A stretch of 64,000 nt of DNA from an uncultured Ignavibacteria bacterium (GCA_903862655.1 CAIOZA010000006.1:1-64000), one strand, 5' to 3'. Shown: positions 1 to 8,332, numbered from the stretch's first letter. A program made the numbers and translations. The notes: generated by a model not told the origin, from the sequence alone.

Positions 1-357
1 AAACTTCCTTGGGACGGTGCCCGAATGAGCGGAACAAGATTCAAGGGGCTGCTTGCCGCATTGGTATTGGGGCTTATCTTCGGGATAGGACTCGGACCCT
101 GCACATTTGCATTCATGGCTCCGGTTTTGGGTGTAGTGTTTGAGGTGTCATCAACCAATATGGTTCTTGCTTTGTCATTGCTGGTTGCTTTTTCAATAGG
201 GCATTGTGCCGTGATTGTCCTCGCAGGTACATTGACTAAGAAAGTTCAGCAGTATCTTAACTGGACAGAGAACTCTAAGACAATGGGATATATCAAAAAA
301 GTGTGCGGTATCCTTGTTATTTTGGGTGGAATATATATGATTTATAATACTTTTTAA
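1..357 (+). CDS. CcdA/DsbD-family membrane protein, 3' part (5' end outside window)
   Basis: The reading frame is open to the first base of the window, so the gene begins upstream. The first ATG, at base 25, is probably internal. The visible part (about 118 residues) has three or four hydrophobic segments. It holds the motif GPCTFAFMAP and, about 48 residues later, GHCAVIVLAG. Two intramembrane cysteines like these are the redox pair of the CcdA/DsbD family, which moves reducing equivalents from cytoplasmic thioredoxin across the membrane. The stop lies 9 bases before an Acr3 arsenite transporter. In known arsenic operons of Bacteroidota-like bacteria a thioredoxin and a CcdA-like protein accompany the pump, so this is probably an arsenic-operon member. 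The family assignment is firm; the role in arsenic handling is inferred from the neighbour. Confidence 0.8.
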   Translation, partial: KLPWDGARMSGTRFKGLLAALVLGLIFGIGLGPCTFAFMAPVLGVVFEVSSTNMVLALSLLVAFSIGHCAVIVLAGTLTKKVQQYLNWTENSKTMGYIKKVCGILVILGGIYMIYNTF

Positions 358-366
358 AAGGTTAAA

Positions 367-1431
367 ATGGAAAAAATTACTAAAAAGCTTAGCTTTCTGG
401 ATAGATATCTGACGCTGTGGATATTCCTAGCGATGTTCATCGGTGTCAGCTGGGGATACTTTTTCCCGGGAATTGTGAACTTCTGGAATCAGTTCAGTTC
501 CGGTACGACGAACATACCAATAGCAGTAGGACTAATACTTATGATGTATCCACCATTGGCAAAAGTCCGTTACGAAGAATTAGGCGATGTCTTCAAGAAT
601 GTAAAAATTCTAGGGCTATCTCTTGTTCAGAACTGGATCATAGGTCCTATCCTTATGTTTGTGCTGGCAGTGATTTTCCTACAAGATTATCCTCACTATA
701 TGGCAGGCCTGATTATGATTGGCCTCGCCCGTTGCATAGCTATGGTCATAGTTTGGAACGAACTAGCCAAAGGCGATACAGAATATGCCGCAGGATTAGT
801 CGCTTTCAATTCGATTTTCCAAGTATTATTCTTCTCGGTTTATGCTTATGTGTTCCTGACAATACTTCCCAACTGGCTGTGTTTGCAGTCATTTAAGGTT
901 GATATCACGATTGGACAAATTGCCCAAAGTGTGTTCATATATCTGGGAATACCGTTTCTTGCAGGAATTATTACAAGATTCAGTCTTATTAAGTTAAAGA
1001 ATAAGGATTGGTATCACAAGAAATTCATTCCGAAGATCAGTCCGATAACATTGATAGCTCTGCTATTCACAATCGTAGTGATGTTCTCTCTCAAAGGTGA
1101 ATATATTGTAAAAATCCCATTTGATGTAGTAAGAATTGCTATACCACTGCTTATTTACTTCGTCATAATGTTCCTGGTATCGTTTTATATGGGTAAGAAG
1201 ATCGGAGCAGATTACGCCAAAACTGCAACTCTATCCTTCACAGCCGCCAGCAATAATTTCGAGCTGGCGATAGCTGTAGCCGTTGCAGTATTCGGTATCA
1301 ATTCTGGTGAAGCATTCGCCGCAGTCATCGGACCTCTAGTAGAAGTCCCGGCATTGATAGCATTGGTTAATGTAGCATTGTGGTTTCGGAAGAAATATTT
1401 TGGGAAAGAATCAAAACCAATTAATTTGTAG
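367..1431 (+). CDS. acr3: Acr3-family arsenite efflux transporter
   Basis: This 354-residue integral membrane protein has about ten transmembrane segments and matches the Acr3 (BASS superfamily) arsenite/H+ antiporters in length and motifs. [13 protein letters not shown] (residues 119-131) contains the conserved Cys123 of the fourth membrane segment, which is essential in characterised Acr3 proteins. The conserved glutamate is in GPLVEVPAL near residue 325. It would expel As(III) across the inner membrane. It starts 9 bases after the CcdA-like gene and is very likely co-transcribed with it. No arsR or arsC lies in the window; they would be upstream. A block of three hairpins follows the stop immediately and may end the transcript. 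Confidence 0.93.
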   Translation: MEKITKKLSFLDRYLTLWIFLAMFIGVSWGYFFPGIVNFWNQFSSGTTNIPIAVGLILMMYPPLAKVRYEELGDVFKNVKILGLSLVQNWIIGPILMFVLAVIFLQDYPHYMAGLIMIGLARCIAMVIVWNELAKGDTEYAAGLVAFNSIFQVLFFSVYAYVFLTILPNWLCLQSFKVDITIGQIAQSVFIYLGIPFLAGIITRFSLIKLKNKDWYHKKFIPKISPITLIALLFTIVVMFSLKGEYIVKIPFDVVRIAIPLLIYFVIMFLVSFYMGKKIGADYAKTATLSFTAASNNFELAIAVAVAVFGINSGEAFAAVIGPLVEVPALIALVNVALWFRKKYFGKESKPINL

Positions 1432-1535
1432 GGACACGGCGTGCCGTGTCCACAAGCCATGGGACAAGAATACAGGTCAATCAGGGCTTGATTGACCTCC
1501 CAAATACACCGTAGGACAAGCATCCCTGCTTGTCC
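1432..1535 (+). repeat. Triple-hairpin interspersed repeat
   Basis: Three perfect inverted repeats stand in tandem directly after the acr3 stop. The first is GGACACGGC/GCCGTGTCC (1432-1451, loop of 2). The second is AGGTCAATCA/TGATTGACCT (1474-1498, loop of 5). The third is GGACAAGCA/TGCTTGTCC (1514-1535, loop of 4). A degenerate second copy of the latter two lies at 2677-2736, so this is a dispersed repeat family rather than only a terminator. The rest of the gap, to 1727, is AT-rich and I see nothing else firm in it. Confidence 0.75.
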
Positions 1536-1727
1536 CCGGAAATTTTAAAAAAGCAACTTATTACCTATCCGTGAAAAATTTTGAAATTATTCTCACCAAA
1601 AGTTTCAAATTTTTCTATAAATTGACGATAATGTTAAAAGAGCCGGTCAACTGATCGGTGGTGAGTTATAAAGAAAAGAAGTAGATAACCGTTACTATCA
1701 TTATAGTAAATTTAAAAATAGGAAAAC

Positions 1728-2651
1728 GTGGAAGTAAGTATCTGGTTTTGGGTGTTTTTTAATGTTTTCGTGCTATTGATGTTAACATTAGATCTGGGAG
1801 TTTTCAATAAAAAGCTGCATGTGATTAGCACAAAAGAGGCTCTTACCTGGTCAGCGGTATGGATTTCTCTGGCTTTATGTTTCAATGCATTTATCTATTT
1901 TGAATTTGGTTCGACAAAGGCATTGGAGTTCTTCACTGGTTATGTGATAGAGAAAGCTCTGAGCGTCGATAATATATTTATTTTTGTCCTCATCTTTTCC
2001 TATTTCCGTATCCCGGCAATCTATCAGCATAAAGTTCTGTTTTGGGGAATTATTGGCGCATTGATTATGCGTGTAATATTCATATTTGCTGGTGTGGCTT
2101 TACTGGAGAAATTTCATTGGTCAATCTACTTCTTTGGTGCAATTTTGATATATACCGGTATCAGAATGCTTACTCATACAGATAAGCAAATTCATCCGGA
2201 TAAAAATCCAATAATTAAGTTCTTCAAGAAAATTGTGCCGACAACGACAGAGCTTCAGGGAGATAAATTCTTTGTCAGACTGGATCACAAGAATTATGCG
2301 ACACCTCTTTTCGTTGTTTTAATTATTATTGAACTTTCTGATGTCATTTTTGCCGTTGACAGCATCCCTGCTGTCCTTGCAGTTACGCATGACCAGTTCA
2401 TCGTTTATACGAGCAATGTTTTTGCAATTCTAGGCTTACGGTCACTATATTTTGCATTGGCGAATATAATTGAGCGTTTCAAATATCTATCGGTAGGATT
2501 AGCCATAATTCTTGTGTTTGTTGGTATAAAAATGGTCATTGTCGATGTGTATCACATCCCCATTTTCACTTCCTTATTAATTATTGTTTCCATACTTACG
2601 GCAAGTGTATGGTTCTCGCTGTATAAAACAAAAAGGCTGGCGAAGGAATAA
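1728..2651 (+). CDS. TerC/Alx-family integral membrane protein
   Basis: This 307-residue polytopic membrane protein has about nine hydrophobic segments. The TerC-family signatures are present: LDLGVF (21-26), EKALSVDNIFIF (75-86) and the second acidic motif SDVIFAVDSIPAVLAVT (204-220). Members have been linked to tellurite resistance and, in the Alx/MeeF branch, to manganese export or metal loading of exported enzymes. The acidic residues of the two motifs are thought to bind the metal. The start is GTG, preceded by AGGAAAA. It is a single gene, not part of a tellurite operon. The 100 bases upstream hold a small imperfect hairpin near 1645 but no recognisable yybP-ykoY manganese riboswitch. 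The substrate cannot be told from sequence. Confidence 0.88.
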   Translation: MEVSIWFWVFFNVFVLLMLTLDLGVFNKKLHVISTKEALTWSAVWISLALCFNAFIYFEFGSTKALEFFTGYVIEKALSVDNIFIFVLIFSYFRIPAIYQHKVLFWGIIGALIMRVIFIFAGVALLEKFHWSIYFFGAILIYTGIRMLTHTDKQIHPDKNPIIKFFKKIVPTTTELQGDKFFVRLDHKNYATPLFVVLIIIELSDVIFAVDSIPAVLAVTHDQFIVYTSNVFAILGLRSLYFALANIIERFKYLSVGLAIILVFVGIKMVIVDVYHIPIFTSLLIIVSILTASVWFSLYKTKRLAKE

Positions 2652-2676
2652 TAATAAATGTCAAATTAATAATTAT

Positions 2677-2736
2677 GGACAATCAGGGATGAATGATCTA
2701 CCCAATACATCGTAGAACCAGCATCTCTGCTAGTCT
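2677..2736 (+). repeat. Degenerate copy of the 1.4 kb hairpin repeat
   Basis: About 60 bases align with 1475-1534 with roughly a dozen substitutions and one indel. Shared blocks include CAATCAGGG, CCCAATACA/CCAAATACA and AGCATC.CTGCT. The hairpin arms are partly decayed (for example CCAGCA/TGCTAG). It sits just after the TerC-like gene, as the first copy sits after acr3. Confidence 0.6.
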
Positions 2737-2836
2737 GTACTTTATAATTTTTCAATTTGAATATATTTTATTATTTTTGAATAATCTCTTGGATTTTTGA
2801 TATTGACGAAGTGTTGCTCATTAACTAAGGTGACTT

Positions 2837-3742
2837 ATGAAAATCTTATTCCAGTCTCTTATCTTTATTCTGCTTTTGGGAAATACAGTATATGTGTTTG
2901 GTCAAAAAGCAAACATAGAAGGATCGGCTGACACCACAAAAATTTATAAAATCGAACTAATGGATGGTTCGGTGTTTGTCGGTAATATCATGCAGAGAGA
3001 TTCTATAAATATTATTTTCAAAACTACTTCAATCCCAAAAATAGAAATTCCCGTAGGAAGAATTACAAGTATTGTTGCTGTTGACAGTTCAAATTTTAAA
3101 CACGGTGACTATTGGTTTCCTAATCCCAATGCCACGCGTTATCTGTTTGCACCGTCAGGATTCAATCTAAAAGAAAAGGAAGGATATTATCAGAACACTT
3201 ATCTCTTCCTGAACTCGGTAAATGTTGGCATCACAAATAACTTTTCCATAGGAGGAGGCTTGGAGTTTCTTTCTACGTTTGGTTCAATAGCTGAGGGTGA
3301 TTTCAATCCTATATTTTATATTACTCCAAAAATGGGATTTGAAGTCGATGATAAGTTTCAAGCTGGGTTTGGTATTTTGTATGCAGGTACTCCAGGGTTA
3401 AGCAGGTCTAGCAGAAGTAGTCTGGGAATTGCCTATGGAATAGGGACTTATGGAACTATGGACGATAATTTAACAATAGGATTAGGTTGGGGATTTGTTG
3501 ATGGGAAATTCTCTGAGAGACCAACAATAACTGTTGCAGGCATGACAAGAATATCCAAGAATACAGCATTAGTAACTGAGAATTGGCTTATTCCCACTGA
3601 TAATTATTATGGCATTTTCTCCTATGGAATAAGGTTTTTTGGAGAAACAATTGCTGTTGACTTGGCATTTATTAACAATGCCGATTTGATGAAAGTACTA
3701 GTTATTGGTGTTCCTTATGTAAATTTTGTTGTTAAATTTTAG
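2837..3742 (+). CDS. Exported protein, probable outer-membrane beta-barrel
   Basis: I do not recognise a named family. The first 22 residues (MKILFQSLIFILLLGNTVYVFG) form a typical signal peptide with a Bacteroidota-style G/Q cleavage region. Residues about 35-80 form a small beta-rich module (LMDGSVFVGNI...KIEIPVGRITSI) of the kind found in front of Bacteroidota outer-membrane barrels. The rest alternates glycine/aromatic-rich strands (IGGGLEFLSTFG, GIAYGIGTYG, GLGWGFVDG) and ends on a hydrophobic strand finishing in Phe (VNFVVKF), as outer-membrane barrels do. It is monocistronic. Function unknown. Confidence 0.75.
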   Translation: MKILFQSLIFILLLGNTVYVFGQKANIEGSADTTKIYKIELMDGSVFVGNIMQRDSINIIFKTTSIPKIEIPVGRITSIVAVDSSNFKHGDYWFPNPNATRYLFAPSGFNLKEKEGYYQNTYLFLNSVNVGITNNFSIGGGLEFLSTFGSIAEGDFNPIFYITPKMGFEVDDKFQAGFGILYAGTPGLSRSSRSSLGIAYGIGTYGTMDDNLTIGLGWGFVDGKFSERPTITVAGMTRISKNTALVTENWLIPTDNYYGIFSYGIRFFGETIAVDLAFINNADLMKVLVIGVPYVNFVVKF

Positions 3743-3937
3743 AAAATTGTAAGGATAAGACCAGCTGTGTCCTAAATCTCTTCGTTAACCATGGGGTTTA
3801 ATTGTGATGAACTATAAATGCCTCATCCATAATGAGATTTTTGCGAGCCAAAATCCATTTCCCCCAAAATCAATTTCTTCCTATAAAATTCCTTAATTTT
3901 GCATATGGTTTTGTAAAACTTCTATGTTATAGACCAA

Positions 3938-4306
3938 ATGAATGCTTTAAAAACAATTGCTTTATTGATTGCATCAAATCTATTTATGACTTTTGCCTGG
4001 TATGGACATCTTAAGTTTAAAGAATATAAACTACTTGACAATCTTAATATAATATTTATAATTTTAATCAGCTGGAGCATAGCGTTTTTTGAGTACTGCT
4101 TTCAGGTTCCAGCTAACAGAATGGGTTACTCAGAGAATGGCGGATCATTCAGCCTTGTTCAGCTGAAGGTAATCCAAGAAGTTCTGACATTGGTCATATT
4201 TACAGGCTTTTCGCTAGTATTCTTCAAAAATGAAACATTCAGATTGAACCATCTGATCGGTTTTGGTTTTCTTGTTCTTGCTGTGTTTTTTATATTTAAG
4301 AAATAG
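3938..4306 (+). CDS. DUF486 family small membrane protein
   Basis: This 122-residue protein has four transmembrane segments, the usual size and layout of DUF486, a family related to drug/metabolite transporter (DMT) proteins. Typical signatures are FMTFAWYGHLKF (residues 16-27), the central EYCFQVPANRMGY (48-60) and the FSLVQLKVIQEV segment (67-78). The role of the family is unknown. The gap before it (3743-3937) holds nothing I can name. It converges on the EamA permease that follows on the other strand. Confidence 0.85.
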   Translation: MNALKTIALLIASNLFMTFAWYGHLKFKEYKLLDNLNIIFIILISWSIAFFEYCFQVPANRMGYSENGGSFSLVQLKVIQEVLTLVIFTGFSLVFFKNETFRLNHLIGFGFLVLAVFFIFKK

Positions 4307-4367
4307 AGATCTGCTTGCTGGGGTATGGCATACTGAATTTCCGGATCAAAGTTTGATATGATTAGTA

Positions 4368-5273
4368 TTAAGATGCTTTGATTGTCTTTTTCTCACCTAA
4401 GCCTGAAATGTATATTCCGAGGAAGATGAAAGCCATACTTGAAAAATGTAGGTACGAAATGTTCTCGCCGTCAACCCAACCCCAAAGCAGTGACACAAAA
4501 GGTATTAGCCAAGTTACGAATGACGCAAACAAAGCATTGGATTGCTTAATCAATCTGCTGAAAACAACCATAGCCATTGCAGATCCGAAGACTGCCAGCA
4601 GTATGATTGCAATTAATGAATGAAGATTATGTGAGTTATTGACTGGAATGGAAATGAAGTTAGTAGTAAAAAGGTAGATACCTGCCGGAATTGCCAAGGA
4701 TATGAATGCTACGCCAGTTATTATCGGTCCGGGGATATTGTCCAGCTTTTCTTTCATAATATTGCCACCAATTCCATAAAAAAGTGTAGCCAGAACTATC
4801 AGAAGTCCCCACGAATTAGTTAAATCCATGGTTGTGCCGGCACTTCCGATCTTGAAATAAGTAATCAGCAAAGCTCCGATCAAACCGATTAATACACCGA
4901 TTGTAGTTAATATATTATATCTCAGCTTAAAAATGATAATTCCTGATATTAGGGTAAAAATCGGGACAAGACTATTGAGAATGCCTGCCGATGAGCTATC
5001 GACGTGCATCTGGGCGTACGTGTAGAGGAAAGGCGGAATTCCAACCTCAAGAAGTCCGAAAATAATGATGTATTTGAATTTATCCCATGGAATTGATTTA
5101 ACGGATTTGATCATATAAGGAATGAATACGATAGCGGCAAAGAGTATTCTCATCGAAGCTACCTGATCGGGAGAGTATGTCAGCATGCCCTTCTTCATAA
5201 GGATAAACGAAGAACCCCAGATTACAGCCAGGATAATCATTAGGAATACAGCTTCAATCCTGCCTTTATTCAT
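4368..5273 (-). CDS. EamA/DMT-family transporter
   Basis: This 301-residue membrane protein has ten predicted helices arranged as two EamA repeats. The first covers about residues 10-140, with AVIWGSSFILMKKG near the N-terminus and YTYAQMHVDSSSAGILNSLVPIFT at the helix 3-4 hinge. The second covers about 155-295. Both features are typical of the drug/metabolite exporter superfamily. Substrates in this family range from amino acids to nucleosides and cannot be predicted here. The gene is monocistronic and read toward the DUF486 gene. I see no clear terminator in the 61 bases between them. Confidence 0.88.
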   Translation of the reverse strand: MNKGRIEAVFLMIILAVIWGSSFILMKKGMLTYSPDQVASMRILFAAIVFIPYMIKSVKSIPWDKFKYIIIFGLLEVGIPPFLYTYAQMHVDSSSAGILNSLVPIFTLISGIIIFKLRYNILTTIGVLIGLIGALLITYFKIGSAGTTMDLTNSWGLLIVLATLFYGIGGNIMKEKLDNIPGPIITGVAFISLAIPAGIYLFTTNFISIPVNNSHNLHSLIAIILLAVFGSAMAMVVFSRLIKQSNALFASFVTWLIPFVSLLWGWVDGENISYLHFSSMAFIFLGIYISGLGEKKTIKAS

Positions 5274-5409
5274 ATCTGATAATCGATTGATTAAAAGCTA
5301 TATTGACGGAAATTAGTGATATTATTATTTTGTAAACAAATTTATAGTATTGATAATAAAAATGATATATTTGGCATAGCTTAAGACACATAAAAAAATT
5401 AATACAAAT

Positions 5410-5508
5410 TACACAGAGGTTCACAGAGTAATACAAGAGAACCACAGAGAAAACAAAAAAATCCAATGTCATAATAATTTCTGTTTTTCTCTGTGGTTCT
5501 TTGTGCAA
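5410..5508. repeat. ~100 bp inverted-repeat element, copy 1
   Basis: The element opens with TTACACAGAGGTTCACAGAG. It then contains GAACCACAGAGAAAA (5439-5453), whose exact reverse complement TTTTCTCTGTGGTTC lies at 5485-5499, so the transcript would fold into a 15 bp stem with a 31 base loop. Near-identical copies lie at 6912-7012 and 7037-7137, with a fragment at 7198-7222. It fills most of the gap between the EamA gene and the next gene (5274-5640); the remainder is AT-rich with nothing I can name. No coding capacity is evident. It resembles a MITE or REP-like family. Confidence 0.8.
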
Positions 5509-5640
5509 TGAATTATCTCAATGTGTTTCTTAAAATAAATTGTATGTTTCTGTAACTTTATTGCTAAATTTGTGTTTAGACTTACTAATAATATAATACA
5601 ACAATTCAAAAGCATTATAAATTTCTCAAAGAGAAAATTC

Positions 5641-6474
5641 ATGAAAAAGCTCTTCAAACTATCGTTACTACCTCTGCTTCTTCTGTCGATTACTTTTCAA
5701 TTATCTCATACCGAACCCGGCAAGCTCGGCTTTGGTCTGACCGGTGGCTATCTGAATGCGTCGAATAATGTAAATTATGTGTATAATTGCGAATTTTGTA
5801 AAACTTTGACAAACTTTAGCAAAGGAGGCTACTTTATTGGAATTACTCACGAGCTTCCCCTAACCACTTTTTTGGAAACATCACTTCTTACAAAATTATA
5901 TTACAATAGCTTTTCTAATCTTTATCATACAGTTGGTGACACTTACCCTTTTCTGTTGGACGACGGTAAGGGCGGATACTTTACAAGTTATTCTATTACA
6001 AATTACAATTGGGATCTCACCTACGGTTTGATTAGCTTGGACATTATGCCAAAGATCAAAATCCCGATTATTAATTTGGGGGTTTTTGCAGGGGTCTCAA
6101 TCAGCTATCTGCTTAATAGCTCATACACCGAATTTATTCACTTTGATTCGCCGGACTTAACTAAAATGTGGACGTCAGATGTTTACTTAAAAAAAGGTTA
6201 CCGATATGCTGACAGCAATATGACATTATATACTAAAGAAGGTTCACTCCCTTATAAAAATGATTTTCGTTATACTATAAAAGCCGGTCTAAATTATGAT
6301 TTCCAATTCATGGAAATGACCATATCCCCATTTATTTCGATGGATTATCCTCTATCCGAAGTTGTTAATGGTTCAAATAGCACCTGTTCTCTTGAAGCAA
6401 TGGTTTATAGGATGAATCAGTATTGGAAAATAACATACTATCAATTTGGAATAGATCTGAAGTATTTGTTTTAA
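5641..6474 (+). CDS. Outer-membrane-like exported protein, paralogue A
   Basis: This 277-residue protein begins with a signal peptide (MKKLFKLSLLPLLLLSITF...). I chose the ATG at 5641 because the paralogue at 7268 starts with the same residues, MKKLFKL; an in-frame upstream extension to 5572 has no counterpart there. The two share EPG..GFGLTGGYLNA, VYNCE.C, KIKIP...LGVFAG.SISYL, KGYRY.D, KNDFRY.IKAGL.YDF and the end GIDLKYLF. The glycine/aromatic strands and C-terminal Phe fit an outer-membrane beta-barrel. A CxxC pair near residue 50 is conserved in both copies and could form a disulphide. Function unknown. Confidence 0.8.
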   Translation: MKKLFKLSLLPLLLLSITFQLSHTEPGKLGFGLTGGYLNASNNVNYVYNCEFCKTLTNFSKGGYFIGITHELPLTTFLETSLLTKLYYNSFSNLYHTVGDTYPFLLDDGKGGYFTSYSITNYNWDLTYGLISLDIMPKIKIPIINLGVFAGVSISYLLNSSYTEFIHFDSPDLTKMWTSDVYLKKGYRYADSNMTLYTKEGSLPYKNDFRYTIKAGLNYDFQFMEMTISPFISMDYPLSEVVNGSNSTCSLEAMVYRMNQYWKITYYQFGIDLKYLF

Positions 6475-6512
6475 GCACATTATTTTAGAAATAATAAATT
6501 TAAAAAATTAAT

Positions 6513-6884
6513 ATGAACTTTAATCATATAACAGAACGAATCATTGGTTGTGCGATTGAAGTACACAAAAATTTAGGTCCTGGCTTACTTGAATCAGCTT
6601 ATGAAGAATGTCTGGCTTATGAGCTAATGGCTGCCGGATTGAATTTTGACCGACAAAAACCAGTACCGGTTGTATATAAAGATATTAAATTGGATTGTGG
6701 TTATAGGATTGATTTACTTGTTGAAAATTCTGTGATAATTGAATTATAATCAGTAGAAAGTTTTAATCCTGTTCATGAAGCTCAAATTTTAACATACATG
6801 AGATTTGCAAACAAACCAATAGGTTTATTAATCAATTTTAATGTGCTGATTTTGGTACAAGGATTAAGAAGATACAAGCTCTAA
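6513..6884 (+). pseudogene. GxxExxY protein (PD-(D/E)XK-like), interrupted by a nonsense codon
   Basis: The frame encodes a typical GxxExxY family protein: [29 protein letters not shown], with the naming motif, then the core [22 protein letters not shown] stop then occurs at 6747-6749, exactly where the family normally continues IELK. Reading through it, the same frame runs on for 44 more family-like codons (VHEAQILTYM, GLLINFNV) to a stop at 6882-6884, giving the usual length of about 120 residues. One A-to-T change of a lysine codon explains the break. In the PD-(D/E)XK fold this lysine follows the E-x-K metal site, so the 78-residue product should be inactive. Family function is poorly known. 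Confidence 0.85.
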
Positions 6885-6911
6885 ATTTCTGTGTTTTAGG
6901 AAGAATTCGAC

Positions 6912-7012
6912 ATTACACAGAGGTGCACAGAGCAATAAAAGAGAACCACAGAGAAAACAAAAACCAAATTTTCTATTGTCTTTATGTATTTCTCTGTGGT
7001 TCTCTGTGTAAC
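6912..7012. repeat. ~100 bp inverted-repeat element, copy 2
   Basis: Same organisation as the copy at 5410: TTACACAGAGGTGCACAGAG at the left, an inner arm GAGAACCACAGAGAAA near 6941-6956, and the complementary TTTCTCTGTGGTTCTC near 6990-7005. The centres of the copies differ while the arms are conserved, which is typical of a folded mobile or structural repeat. Confidence 0.8.
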
Positions 7013-7036
7013 TGATTTTCTCGATAAATAATTACT

Positions 7037-7137
7037 ATTACACAGAGGTTCACAGAGTAATACAAGAGAACCACAGAGAGAAACAAAAAAACAAATTTCC
7101 AATTGTTTCATGTATTTCTCTTTGGCTCTCTCTGGAT
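7037..7137. repeat. ~100 bp inverted-repeat element, copy 3
   Basis: The left part, ACACAGAGGTTCACAGAG followed by TAATACAAGAGAACCACAGAG, is identical to copy 1 over more than 35 bases. The right arm (TTTCTCTTTGGCTCTCTCTGG) has decayed. The copy is separated from copy 2 by only about 25 bases, giving a tandem arrangement. Confidence 0.75.
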
Positions 7138-7197
7138 ATAGATTCAAAATTGTTATTTTGTAAATAAAGTGATAATAAATTAAAAATATGTATCTAA

Positions 7198-7222
7198 TTC
7201 TCCGTGGTTCTCTGTGTAATTA
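7198..7222. repeat. Fragment of the inverted-repeat element (right arm only)
   Basis: CTCCGTGGTTCTCTGTGTAATTA matches the right-hand end of copy 2 (TCTCTGTGGTTCTCTGTGTAA) with one mismatch. No left arm is present beside it. It lies about 45 bases before the start of paralogue B and could fall in its promoter or leader. Confidence 0.6.
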
Positions 7223-7267
7223 TTTCCCTGAAATATACTTTAATAATAATATAATTTATAAGAAATC

Positions 7268-8092
7268 ATGAAAAAGCTCTTCAAACTACAGTTACTGGCT
7301 CTACTTCTTTTTTTTATTGCTTTTCAATCTTCATACAGCGAACCCGGAAGGATAGGCTTTGGTCTGACTGGAGGGTATCTGAATGCTGTCAATGATGTTC
7401 AATATGTTTACAATTGTGAAAGCTGTGCTCTATTGAATAATTTCAAAGAGGGAGGATTCTTTACGGGTATTGTCTTGGAATATCCATTAGGTTTGGGTTT
7501 AGGAAGCTCAATAATATCGAAACTATATTACAATAGATTTTCCTACGATTATTTAGGACAAGGTGATAAATACCCATCATTTGTAGATGATTATGGGAAT
7601 ACCACTTTTTCTGAAACACGTTGGGATTGGCAAGGGAATTATACTCTATTTAGTATAGATATTCTCCCCAAAATTAAAATTCCTTATTTAGAACTTGGAG
7701 TATTTGCCGGATTTTCTATTAGTTACTTAGTTCAAAGTTCCTATTCTGAACTTTTTCGGATGATAGCACCAGAATATACTCAGTTTAAAGTTTCACCCGG
7801 CTATGAAAGCAAGGGTTATAGATATTCAGACGACAAACGAACGATTTACATGAAGGAAGGTGAAATTCCCTTTAAAAACGATTTCAGATATGCCATCAAA
7901 GCAGGATTAACATACGATTTTGATTTCTGGGGAATGAGGCTATCACCTTTCGTTACAATGGATTTTCCTTTAAGTGATGTTGTTAATGGGGTTAATATGG
8001 CTTGTGTACCAGCAGCTTGCAAACTGAGGGAGAATGCTCATTGGAGAATAACTTACTATCAGGCAGGAATAGATCTAAAGTATTTGTTTTAA
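7268..8092 (+). CDS. Outer-membrane-like exported protein, paralogue B
   Basis: This 274-residue protein has a signal peptide (MKKLFKLQLLALLLFFIAF) and aligns with the protein at 5641 along its whole length. Shared blocks include GFGLTGGYLNA, VYNCE.CA, KIKIPYLELGVFAGFSISYL, YKEG/MKEG with KNDFRYAIKAGL, MDFPLSDVVNG and the terminal GIDLKYLF. Aromatic/glycine strands suggest an outer-membrane beta-barrel. Both copies carry a CxxC pair near residue 50 and cysteines in the loop before the final strand, which would fit disulphides in exposed loops. The pair probably arose by tandem duplication, with repeats and the GxxExxY gene now between. Function unknown. Confidence 0.8.
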   Translation: MKKLFKLQLLALLLFFIAFQSSYSEPGRIGFGLTGGYLNAVNDVQYVYNCESCALLNNFKEGGFFTGIVLEYPLGLGLGSSIISKLYYNRFSYDYLGQGDKYPSFVDDYGNTTFSETRWDWQGNYTLFSIDILPKIKIPYLELGVFAGFSISYLVQSSYSELFRMIAPEYTQFKVSPGYESKGYRYSDDKRTIYMKEGEIPFKNDFRYAIKAGLTYDFDFWGMRLSPFVTMDFPLSDVVNGVNMACVPAACKLRENAHWRITYYQAGIDLKYLF

Positions 8093-8279
8093 GGTATTGA
8101 AATCTTTTTCATGCTAAAATAAGTCTGTCGCTATCATTAAAAGGGATTATCGTTGCGTTATTATATTGTAGTAATAAGCACTACAAGAAAATAGTTCGAA
8201 AAACCACAAAAATTGATGTAACAAAATGAAGATTAAAGGGTTATTGTATTATGACAGAGTGTAAATAATAAAAAGGTTA

Positions 8280-8298
8280 TTATTGATACTGTCAATAA
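8280..8298. other. Small inverted repeat upstream of the arylsulfotransferase-like gene
   Basis: TTATTGA/TCAATAA with a 5 base spacer, 35 bases before the ATG at 8333. The size and position would suit an operator or a leader hairpin, but there is no supporting evidence. The rest of the 8093-8332 gap is AT-rich without other visible signals. Confidence 0.25.
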
Positions 8299-8332
8299 CA
8301 AAGTCAAGAAAATATACTATATAAGTGATATT

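Noticed and set aside
1600..1727. Possible manganese (yybP-ykoY) riboswitch before the TerC-family gene
   Set aside because: TerC-family genes often have one, but the conserved internal-loop sequences and the long stem are not found; only a small imperfect hairpin is present.
2756..2779. TTTG...TATTTTTG promoter before the gene at 2837
   Set aside because: Both boxes are present but only 12 bases apart, too short for the Bacteroidota promoter spacing.
6747..6749. Stop-codon readthrough or recoding in the GxxExxY gene
   Set aside because: TAA is used as a normal stop by most genes here, and no stimulatory structure or selenocysteine signal is visible; a simple mutation is more likely.
5410..7222. 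Repeated blocks that could suggest a CRISPR array
   Set aside because: The copies are about 100 bp, unevenly spaced (1.4 kb, then 25 bp), have internal inverted arms and no spacer-repeat rhythm; no cas genes are near.
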